A DNA stretch of 64,000 bases from Phaeosaccion multiseriatum (taxonomy: Eukaryota; Ochrophyta, other classes): NCBI GenBank assembly GCA_965112735.1, contig OZ218961.1, positions 124,001-188,000 on the forward strand, read 5' to 3'. Of the stretch, positions 38,961-48,506 are shown piece by piece. A program made the translations under genes and the position numbers. The first letter of the stretch is position 1, and every line of letters starts with the position of its first letter. A model generated the notes under the pieces. It saw only the letters and a program-made list of their open reading frames with translations. It searched no databases and was not told the DNA's origin.

Positions 38961-39250
38961 ACACTAAGGTCGACTTCGTGCTTCATCTGGAGAGCCTGGA
39001 CGAAGACTGGGACGCCATGATGGCAGAGGCCCCCCCGGGTATGGTGCAAGGCCCAAATGGAATCGTCAAGAACCCCAAACTCGGGCACAAGGGCGACAAG
39101 CAAGTGAGCCATCTGGAGCGCTGGCTGCAGGAGGGGGGTGCTGACCAAGACGAGTTTGTGCGGGCCGCTTGCCGCTTCTACAAGGCGGACTTTTTGTGCT
39201 TCGGTTACGCCTTCCCAGACGTGTGTGCCGACGTGTTCGCGGATGTGTGA
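33763..39250 (+). CDS. Secretory sulfotransferase with glycosyltransferase-like N-terminal region
   Basis: Exons: 33763-34298, 34613-36023, 36224-36370, 36846-37007, 38231-38269, 38969-39250; 858 residues, all phases consistent. The first 25 residues are a signal peptide/anchor ([15 protein letters not shown]). Residues about 180-400 resemble the acceptor-to-donor part of a GT-B glycosyltransferase ([59 protein letters not shown]); this reading is tentative. A poly-Glu then poly-Gly low-complexity linker follows (35395-35512). The C-terminal third carries the PAPS 5'-phosphosulfate loop [15 protein letters not shown] (about residues 626-640) and the 3'-phosphate motif [13 protein letters not shown] (699-711), ending [19 protein letters not shown], typical of Golgi carbohydrate sulfotransferases. 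It should transfer sulfate from PAPS to a glycan. The fifth exon is only 39 bases. Confidence 0.88.
35395..35512 (+). repeat. Coding GAA/GGA trinucleotide tract (poly-Glu then poly-Gly)
   Basis: About 118 bases of GAA, GAG then GGA triplets inside a sulfotransferase exon. They encode a run of Glu followed by Gly with a few Ala between the glycosyltransferase-like and sulfotransferase parts. Length polymorphism is likely. Confidence 0.9.
36610..36845 (+). repeat. CA microsatellites in a sulfotransferase intron
   Basis: Three CA/CACC blocks run right up to the acceptor at 36845, so the splice site reads ACACACACAG. Confidence 0.9.
37275..38229 (+). repeat. Heptamer satellite TGACACC / TCACACC filling an intron
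   Basis: About 950 bases of degenerate 7-base units (TGACACC, TCACACC, TGATACC) fill nearly the whole intron between the exons at 37007 and 38231. The 3' splice site (CTGACACCAG) is itself a satellite unit followed by AG. Confidence 0.92.
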
Positions 39251-40102
39251 CAAGAGGACTTGAAGCAGGGGCAGAGGACACTTTTGAAAGAGGAAAGAGG
39301 ACTGCAAGAGCAAGGAGTGTGGGAGTGGAGTGTGCAAGTACTTGGTACTTCGAGGAGTAGTTGGTCCGAGCTAGTATAACAAGTAATTCATTCATTCATT
39401 CATTAGCTCGAGAAAGAGGTGAAGCTTTTGCCCTGCGAGCTGGGGCGAATCTGCCTCCCTCCGCTCTTGTGAGAGTATCATCGCCCCGGCCCCACGCTGC
39501 GGGTGCCTCTCGGCCATCGCCATCGCCTGCGACAAGACTAGACCGGCGCCCCCTCCGTCGCTGCCAGCCTGTGACCACTCTCAAGCCCCTCGCCGCCTCG
39601 GGCTCCACAGAGGCCGAGTACAGTAGGAGGGGTCAGGACCTGAATCTGTGGAGCGATGCGTTACCGCATGGCTGGGCTGAGCATGAACACGTCCCTTTCC
39701 CTTCTTTCCCTTCCCCCCTTTGCAGGAGGTGGGATATGCCAAGACCAGACGGAGCGCTCCTCTTTGTCACGCCACAACCAACGCTTGCTTGCTCTCACGC
39801 CTCAACGCTCGACGAAGAGGCTCCAGCCCCAGCTCTGCTCGCGACAGGCCTTCCTTCCTTCTCACTGCTGCAGCTGAGCTGTCATTCATCGAGGGCGCTT
39901 CTTCTCCAACTACACCCGTCGAGGGCCCTTGCTCATCCACGCCCCACCCAGCACGCAGCGAGCCGAGCCAGTGCTAGTGCACAAAGTAGGTAAGAGTTGA
40001 GCGTAGGTGGGAGGTAAGGGTAAGGGTGTGCGTTAGGGTAGCCCAAGTAAGAAGCAGCAGGAGAGCAGGAGCCGCAGAGCCGCAGGAACCGCAGAGCCCC
40101 TT
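39251..40102. other. Convergent intergenic region between the sulfotransferase and HYPK genes
   Basis: No confident gene. A 210-codon open frame (39361-39993, plus) is Ser/Pro/Arg-rich, lacks recognisable domains and is probably chance in GC-rich DNA. A perfect 9-base inverted repeat (GCTCCACAG at 39602 and CTGTGGAGC at 39646) could form a hairpin. Both 3' UTRs lie here. Confidence 0.5.
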
Positions 40103-40718
40103 TTATTGCACGAGGGCTCGGAGGGCCTTGACGACGTCCCCCTGCGCGGCTCTGAGGGCAGCTTCTGCCTCCGCCTGGGGAAGCTCCAGCTCCGCCACGA
40201 TGAGCTTCACGTCTTCTTTGTTCAGCTTGAGGCTATGGTGCAGTTAGACACCAGAGGGCAGAGGGCCACGGGCAGAGGGTGGGGCGTCGCGCAGAGGGAG
40301 GGAAAGGGAGGGAGGGAGGGAGGGAGGGAGGGAGGGAGGGAGGGAGGGAGGGAGGGAGGGAGGGAGAGGGAGAGAGGGGCACGGGAGAAGGAGGGGAGAT
40401 GATCGGGAGAGAGAGCCGAGAGAGAGAGGAGTGAGAGGAAGAATCAAGATAATGATAGTGTCTCGGCGTTGACTGCTTGCTCTGCCCAAGGAAGGTGCAA
40501 CAAAGTTCCCAAAAGAACCGCTCTTCAGCCCAACACGGGTAAGATACGCTCCCTGAGCATCGTCGTGCCCACCTGTCCTCGGCCTTGGCCTCCGCCTTCT
40601 CCCCTCCGATCGTGGACAGCGCATTGAGCGTGGCTGCGGAGCTCATCTCGAGCTCCGTGTCTTCATGATGGTCGGTCACTTTGTCCAGAGACGCCGCAGC
40701 TTCCTGTCCCGCTGCCAT
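40103..40718 (-). CDS. HYPK: HYPK-like protein (NatA-associated, C-terminal UBA-like domain)
   Basis: Exons 40718-40573 and 40232-40103 splice in phase into 91 residues. The N-terminal part is acidic/Ala-rich with a helix (TLNALSTIGGEKAEAKAED) corresponding to the N-acetyltransferase-inhibiting region of HYPK. The C-terminal part (LNKEDVKLIMAELELPQAEA, then EAALRAAQGDVVKALRALVQ) is the UBA-like domain shared by HYPK and the NAC alpha subunit. At 91 residues with no NAC barrel it is HYPK rather than NAC alpha. HYPK binds the ribosome-associated NatA N-terminal acetyltransferase and moderates its activity. The second exon is too short to stand out as an open frame. The TAA stop lies within TAAAAGG. 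It faces IMP3 across 135 bases. Confidence 0.87.
40294..40380 (+). repeat. (GGGA)n block in the HYPK intron
   Basis: About 80 bases of GGGA repeats, a CCCT-rich pyrimidine tract on the coding strand, 60 bases upstream of the HYPK acceptor. Confidence 0.85.
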
Positions 40719-40853
40719 CCTCCTTTTTTACAGAGGCAGCCCAAGGTAAGAAGGGAAATCCAGTTTCAGTTCCAGGTCTATTTTCGTGTGGGGTTGTGAG
40801 AGAGAGGGAGAGAAAAACACGAGAGCGAGCCGAGAGAGTGAAGAGGAGGAACT
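40719..40853. promoter_or_regulatory. Compact bidirectional promoter between HYPK and IMP3
   Basis: 135 bases between opposed ATGs of two translation/ribosome-linked genes. A pyrimidine/purine switch occurs near 40798-40850. Shared control is plausible; no core element is identified. Confidence 0.5.
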
Positions 40854-41909
40854 ATGCGGAAGCTCAAGCATCACGAACAGAAGCTGCTGAAGAAGGTCGA
40901 CTTCCTGCAGTGGAAGAGCGATGCCAATGTGCGAGAGATCAAGGTGCTGAGGCGGTATCACATCCAGGACAGGGAGGATTACGTCAAATACAACAAGGTA
41001 AATAAAGAGAGAGGGAGAGAATGAAAGAGGGGGAGGGAGATGGAGGGAGGAGGGAGAAAGAGAAGGACAACGTAGGTACGGCTCTCCTGGGGGCCAGTTG
41101 CGCAGTGGCCACCGCCACGAGTTGGAACCAAGAGTACAAGGAGAAGGGAGAGGCGACTCTTTTTTCCCTGCTCCTCAAGGTCACTACCACGCCCCTCTCT
41201 CTCCCACCCAAACCGCCTCCCCTGTATCCACCAACAACAGATCGTGGGCTATGTGACAAAGCTCACTGCCCGCCTCAAGCTGCTCGACAGCAGCGACGCC
41301 TTCCGCATCCAAATGACGGACAGCCTGCTCCACAAGCTGCACTCCCTCGCCGTCATCGACCAGGCCAGCAGCCTCGCCAAGGCCGAGGCCCTCACTGTGA
41401 GCGCCTTCTGTCGCCGCCGCCTCCCTGTGGTGATGGTCCGTGTCAAGATGGCGGAGAGCATCAAGGAGGCTGTGACCTTCGTGGAGCAGGTGGGTGGGTG
41501 GGTGACATCATATCGGTATCGACGAAAGCAAGCCTCCACACACCAGTACCTCCCTCCCCTCCCTCCTCTACCCACCCACTCCTCGGCCAACTCTCCGGCC
41601 GCTGATCCGGACTCAACACCACACCACCCCCAAATCGCACAACGATCACACTCGGCACAAAAGGCGTACCTAACCTTCAGCTGTTCTGGAACTGAAGAAA
41701 CTGAAGCTGAACCTAGCCCTGGTGTCTCCTCCAATGAACACGAACAGGGGCATGTGCGTGTGGGACCTCACATGGTAACGGACCCCGCTATGCTCATCTC
41801 GCGCTCGATGGAGGACTTGGTGACGTGGGTCAACACGTCCAAGATCAAGCGCACCATACACGACTACCACGGAAAGCTTGACGACTTTGACCTGCTGGGG
41901 GAGGCGTAG
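40854..41909 (+). CDS. IMP3: U3 snoRNP protein IMP3
   Basis: Exons 40854-40997, 41241-41489, 41748-41909; 184 residues, the usual length for IMP3. The N-terminus [20 protein letters not shown], the segment [21 protein letters not shown], the central [20 protein letters not shown], the S4 RNA-binding signature [20 protein letters not shown] and the end [18 protein letters not shown]...DDFDLL are all characteristic. IMP3 is a nucleolar component of the SSU processome that promotes U3 snoRNA pairing with pre-rRNA for 18S maturation. Introns are GT-AG in phase 0. The GHVRVGP loop is split from FVEQ by the second intron. Confidence 0.96.
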
Positions 41910-44232
41910 TGGAGAGAGGAGGCCTATGGGCAGGCACTGGGCAAGTGTAGCACGGTGGAAGCATATGGATGGAGCCGTGGAGGCACATCGGCAGGTATAC
42001 GCAACAGGCAGGAGGGTCAGGCAGGAGGCATATGGATGGAGCCTAGTGGAGGCATATGGGCAGGAGGGGCGGATGTCGTCGCTTGCTGGCCAGGCCAACG
42101 AGTTGTACGGGTGGCATGGTAGGCATGGGAGGCATATGGGCCGGTGGAGAGGAGGATGGGACAAAAGTAGCAGCAGCAGCAGCAGCAGCATGCACCAAGA
42201 GCCTGGAGGCACTGCGGCACGGGCAGTAGCACGGGTCGGGGCGGGGGCAGTCTGGAGGGGCTGTGGTGAGACTGTGGGCAGACTGTGGTAAGACTGGGGC
42301 GGCCGGCCCAGCAGCATGGGTGGGTCCATCGAAGCGATCGAAGGGAGCGGCGACCTCCACCCCTCTGCGGCATGTAAAGATTAAAGATTAGGCAGGGAGA
42401 CAGGGAGGGAGGCTGGCAGGGAGGGCCCTCGCCTCTGCACCAGAGACAGGAGCAGCACTCATGAGCGAAACGGAGAGAGCACAAGGAAAGAACAGTTGCA
42501 ATTGCCCACCCACGTTCAGCTCGATGGGGAAGAGCGAGAATCGCAACGGCAACAGCGACAGCGGTACAGCGGTTGGTGATGCGGCAGGAGTCGCCAGCGA
42601 CAGCGGTTGGTGATGCGGCAGGAGTCGCAAGAGTGTTGTGGAGCTTGCAGCGCAGGCAGGTGGAGGAGAAGTCTCCCCTCTCTCCTCACCTCAAGAGGTC
42701 CCTCGCGGTGGAAGGGGTGACTGACCGACTGACTAGCTACTGACTGACCGACTGACTGACTGACGGACGGCTCCCGCTGAGAGAAGACTCCCACCAGCCC
42801 TACGCCTCCGTGTCGTGCGTCCAGACGCCATTTGTGATGGGTGATTGGTGCACGTGTTGATGCTCCAGAAAGGCCGTTTGTGAGTGGTGATGTGGTGCAC
42901 CTGAGGCGAGAGGGTAGTCCGACTGAGTCAGCACACACCACAGCGGAGGCCAAACAGCGGAGGCGTACTGTATCAAACAGCGGAGACTTAGTGTATCAAA
43001 CAGCGGAGACTCAGTGTATCAAACAGCGGAGACTCAGTGTATCAAACAGCGGAGACTTACTTGACTTACTAGACTTACAGTTACAGCAGAAAGGGAGGCG
43101 AGGATGTGCCGCACGTCGGGCGGGGTGTCTCAAACGCAGTCAGCCCCTACCCCCGACCACTGCTTACTTCAAGTACCTCGTGTCGGGACGCAAGCCCTAC
43201 TTGGCAGTACCCCCTGACCCCTGCTTACTTGGCAAGTAGTAGTACCTCGTGTCGGGACGCAAGTCCTGCTGGCTGTGTGCCTGCTGGCTGTTTGCCAGGC
43301 GGTGATTGTGTTGGTATACATACATATTTGAATATTTTTGAATATATAGTGTACAACATACAGGAAAAGAAAGGGGGGGGGATTGTTTCTACAGTACCAC
43401 AAACGCAGTCAGGGGGAGCGGCACAGCCTCTCCTCTCCTCTCCTCTCCTCTTGGAGCATGGTGCGTCGACACTTAACTCGCAAGAAGCTGACGCCCAAGG
43501 CGCCGCGCCACACAGATGCCCCGATGCTGAATCACCAACTGCTGCTGCTGCTGCTCACCGCCGCGGTTGGCTCAGCAGCGCCCGTCCCATCCCCCCCCCT
43601 ACCCTCTGTACCCTCTGTACTCTCTGTATCTGCCCACAATATACGACACAAGACAATCCAAAGACACCCACGCCACCTCACACAGACCCCAAACAGGACC
43701 AGAAAGACCCCAAACAGGACCAGAAAGACCCCAAACAGGACTAGAGAGACCCCAAACAGGACCAGAAAGACCTCAAACAGGACTCGCTCCAAGCCCCTGA
43801 GCTCAAGGCTCAATGCCAAGCCAGGCAGCAACGGAAGGACGGACGAGGACGGACGGACGAGGACAGACGGACGAGGACAGACGGACGGCACCACACAAAG
43901 GGGAACACGCATGCACATGAACAAGCATGTACACAGGGGTACACACATGTGAACAGCCATGTGAACAGCCATGCCACACAGGGGGGGGGCGAGTCATAGA
44001 AGGGGGGGGGGGGTGAAGTGCCCCGCAAACTAGCACTGGAAACTGCCCTCCCACCTTCAGCGCGTCCCCCTCCCCCTCCCCCTCGACCTGTTGCCCTTGC
44101 TCTTGCTATTGCCTGTTGCCCTTGCTATTGCTGTTGCTGTTGCTATTGCTGTTGCTGTTTGCTGTTGCTCTTGCTATTGCCTGTTGCCCTTGCTGTTGCT
44201 ATTGCTGTTGCTCTTGCTATTGCCTGTTGCCC

Positions 44233-44267
<35 letters not shown>

Positions 44268-44328
44268 TTTGCCTGTTGCCCTTGCTATTGCTGTTGCTGT
44301 TGCTATTGCTGTTGCTGTTTGCTGTTGC
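41910..44328. other. Convergent intergenic region between IMP3 and the VHL/P4H gene
   Basis: No gene can be supported. Contents: many GGAGGCATATGGGCAG module copies (41938-42145), GTTGGTGATGCGGCAG copies (42570-42625), a 21-23-base repeat with CAAACAGCGGAGACT (42945-43062), a 20-base repeat CCAAACAGGACCAGAAAGAC (43686-43790), GGACGGACGAGGACAGAC repeats (43836-43890) and TTGCTGTTGCTATTGC repeats (44097-44327). A 165-codon ATG frame at 43458-43952 includes one hydrophobic stretch but is largely repeat-encoded, so I do not call it. Confidence 0.6.
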
Positions 44329-45016
44329 TCACGAACTGCCCCACAGCGACGCCGCCATTCGGCTCAAAAGCCCCCCCTGCTGCTGCCCTCCTCCTCCTTG
44401 TTGGGCGGCGGCTTCCGCAGCAATGGCGGCGTCCCTCACCGCAGCTACCACCGCTTCCGACACCCCATCCGCTGTCATCCCCGCCGCCTCTCCTCCGCCC
44501 TTTGCCCCTCCTCCTCGCCCTGCCACCCCCCCAACCGGCGGTGCAGTCTCCCCGAAGCTCGGCAGGTCTGCACCCGGCTGCCCCATACCCGGCAAGCCCT
44601 TCCACGCCTTGCTCGCCTCGATGGCCCTGGCGTTCTTGGGGTTCCCCTCGGGGTCCCAATTGTCGTACCCAACTTCTGCCGTCACACCCAAGCGCATCCA
44701 CATGGTGGCGATCCACTTGACGCCCTGTCGAGTCGAGTCGAGGGGACAGTCAAGAAGGTATATGGGCATTGAGAGGAGTTGGAGGGGAGGTGAAGGTGAA
44801 GGGGCTCACGGATAAGAGAGAGAATGGGTGGGGTGAAGGAGAACATCGATGGGTTTCAAGGGTTGGGGTGAAGGGGTCCACGGGATTGAGATAGAGAGAG
44901 GGGCAGAGAGGGGAGAGAGGGTGGGAGAGAGCGACAGAGAGAGATGAAGAGTGAGAGAGAGACACACACACACACACACGCCCACACACACACACACACA
45001 CACACCCACACCCACC

Positions 45017-45081
<65 letters not shown>

Positions 45082-45479
45082 CCAGGATGGGGCAGCCGCT
45101 GTGCCTGGTCTTGAGCAAGTCGGTGCGGCCGGTGTCGAGGTCAAGGTAGGAGAAGAATGCGGCCTGCCCCTTCTTGCCGGAAATGTACACATCCACGTTG
45201 TTGAACGTCGTGGCGCCTCCCGCCTCGGCTGCCTCGCAGTACATCACCTTCGAAGGGGATTTTGAGGCATATGGGGAGGGGAGGGGCAGACAATACACAA
45301 CACAGCAACGCGTAAGCAACACGTAAGCAACACGTAAGCAACACGTAAGCAACACGTAAGCAACACGTAAGCAACACGTACGCAAATCCGTTTCTTTCCT
45401 TTGGATCGGAAAGGGTGGGAGGTGGGAGTGTTGATTGCCCTGTCCCCTCTCAACTTTCACATGCCAATTAAGTCAAGAA

Positions 45480-45514
<35 letters not shown>

Positions 45515-48467
45515 CCATCCACATGTAATGTGATGCAATGTTACGTATTGTGAGTGACAAAACTCTTGACTCACTCACCATGGTGCTCACGCGCCCCCCT
45601 GCGCGGAAGTACGCCCCTGTGCAGTCTCCGTCGCAGTGAGGGCGGTACTCGTCGGTAGGGTCGTACTTGATCACGCTGAGGGGGTGGCAATGGATGGCAG
45701 TGGAAGGAAGGGGGATGGCAGTGGATGGAAGGGGGATGGGGGATGGCAGTCGATGGAAGGGGGGGGTGTTAGAGGCGACGTGTGGGGGAGGCATGGGGTG
45801 TCCGCCCTTCGGTCCCCCTTCCTGCATTAACCTTTAACAAGCACCAAGCACTAACCTGAATCCCTCCTTCCTGCATTAACCTTTAACAAGCACCAAGCAC
45901 TACATTAACCTTTAACAAGCAACAAGCACTAACCTGAATCCCTCCTGCCCTGGGAACTCCATGCCGTACCCCGTGATGTTGTTGGCAAAGGCGAAGCCCC
46001 TCCTGAACACATCACTTAAGGGGGTGCGCTCTGCGCCCTCACTCATGTCGGCGGATGCTGCACCAGCCTTGGCTCTCCTTCACTCGGAGAGAGAGAGAGA
46101 GGGAGGGAGAGGGAGAGGGAGAGGGAGAGAGGGTGGGAGAGGGAGAGAGAGAGAGAGAGGAGGGAGATAGCGAGAGGGAGGGAGAGAGGGAGAGAGAGAG
46201 AGAGGGGGGGGGGGGAGAGGGAGAGAAGAGAGGGGAAGAGCAATCACATACATGAAAGGTGAGTAAGGAGTACGGGGAGGATGAGGAGAGGAGGGGAACA
46301 GCTTTGTGCTGCCCCCCCTATCGTAACGAATAGAAACACACGTACACACCACGCACACACACGCCCATCCCCCCACCACCCACACACACGCACACGCACG
46401 CGCACGCACACCCATACATCCACACGCACACACACGCGCACACACACGCAGACGCACACGCACTCACACACACGCACGCACACACACGCACGCACACACA
46501 CGCACACGTACACACGCACACACACCCACACACATACACACACGCACACGCACTCACACACACGCACGCACACACACGCACACACACGCACACACACGCA
46601 CACACACACGCACACACACACGCACACACACACCTCTCTACACGTACGGTATAGACACTGCGCTGCACCTTACTTAGTAGTACTTACCTCGACTCCGATA
46701 GGGTGCTGCCCCCACCCGCTGCGTCGCTCACCCCCGCGGCTCGGAGGCCGCCCTTCTCGGCAGAGGCGATGAGCGCTGCGCACTCAGCGTCAGATACGAA
46801 GTTGTCCAGCAGCATCACCTGTTGGTGATACAGAGGGGGTGGCGGGTGTGGGGGTGGAGGAGGTGAGGGAGTGGGAGGGAGGGAAAGGAAGGAAGGAAGG
46901 AAGGATAGGGGAGATGAAGGAGGAGGCACCATAGATAGAGGCATACGGGGACGGAGGGGAGGGTGTAATTAACACTACGTAGCACTACGCAACATTTAAC
47001 ACTCGGTACGTACCCTGGCGGAGGGCTCCTCATAGAACACCTTGACAGGGATGATGTGTGCCTCTCCCTCGGGGCGGTCCTGAGAGGCGAAGGAATCATC
47101 CACCTCAAACTCAAACTCCCTCAGCACCTCCGACGACGTGGTGAGGGCGGGGTCGGAGCAGCTGATGTTGCGAGCAAGATCGGCCGTCTGGGGGGGTGGG
47201 GGATGGCAGTGGATGGAGGGGGGGGGAATGAACATGACCGGGTACAAAGTGCGCTACCAGGTGTGCCCCTCTGGGAACGGAAAAAGTAATGCAGTGAAGG
47301 TATACGATAACTAATGCAGTGAAGGTATACGATAACTAATGCAGTGAAGGTATACGATAACTAATGCAGTGAAGGTATACGATAACTAATGCAGTGAAGG
47401 TATACGATAACTAATGCAGTGAAGGTATACGATAACCAATGCAGTGAAGGTATACGATAACTAATGCAGTGAAGGTATACGATAACTAATGCAGTGAAGG
47501 TATACGATAACCAATGCAGTGAAGGTATACGATAACTAATGCAGTGAAGGTATACGATAACTAATGCAGTGAAGGTATACGATAACCAATGCAGTGAAGG
47601 TATACGATAACCAATGCAGTGAAGGTATACGATAACTAATGCAGTGAAGGTATACGATAACTAATGCAGTGAAGGTATACGATAACTAATGCAGTGAAGG
47701 TATACGATAACTAATGCAGTGAAGGTATACGATAACTAATGCAGTGAAGGTATACGATAACTAATGCAGTGAAGGTATACGATAACTAATGCAGTGAAGG
47801 TATACGATAACTAATGCAGTGAAGGTATACGATAACCAATGCAGTGAAGGTATACGGAAGTTGCTGACATAATAAATCTTTTGTCTACGCTTGCCTCTTC
47901 TTCGCCCTCCCCTCCCATCCACTGCCATCTCCCCTTCCATCCACTCCTCTCTCTGACACGCTGAGACGTACCTCCTCCAAGATGGATCGCACGTTCTGTA
48001 ACTGTCTCTCTCGGATGCTTGTGAGAGACACGGCACTGCCCTCCACACAGTCAAGCAGGCTGCGCCCATCGGCCCCTGCAGAGGGGAGGAGGACGAGGAG
48101 AGGAGAGGAGAGGAGAGGAGAGGAGAGGAGGGGAGAGGAGGGGGGAGGGGAGAGGGGGGGGGGGGAGAGGGAGGAGGGGCCAAGGAGGGAAGGGGAGGAG
48201 AGGGGAGGGGGGGAGTGTGTGAGCGGGTGTGGCAATGGATTTGACTATGTTACCCTCCACATATGCCCCTGCTTCGCTCCCTCCCCACTTGATCCCCCAT
48301 ATGCTTTCATAGGTGACTCCTATTAAATCCCCCACATACGCTTCTTAAGGTGCCCCCATAAGTCAATACATTACCATACGCCTTACGTATGCCTTACCGC
48401 TCTGCGAGGCGGTGGCTGCATGTGCGCTGCAGTGATTTTCCACAGCCATCTCCAGGCTATCGCTCAC

Positions 48468-48506
<39 letters not shown>

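Noticed and set aside
39602-39654. tRNA or small structured RNA at the GCTCCACAG inverted repeat
   Set aside because: Arms are 9 bases and the loop does not contain the conserved tRNA D, anticodon or T-loop sequences.
39361-39993. 210-codon ATG-type frame between sulfotransferase and HYPK
   Set aside because: Ser/Pro/Arg-rich composition expected of GC-rich non-coding DNA, no domain, and it lies in a convergent 3' region.
43458-43952. 165-codon frame with a hydrophobic stretch and PNRTRKT repeats
   Set aside because: Most of it is encoded by a 20-bp minisatellite and CA/GGAC repeats; one Leu run from a CTG repeat is not a reliable signal peptide.
47288-47858. CRISPR-like array
   Set aside because: 25-base units are directly abutting with no unique spacers, in a eukaryotic intron; it is a satellite.
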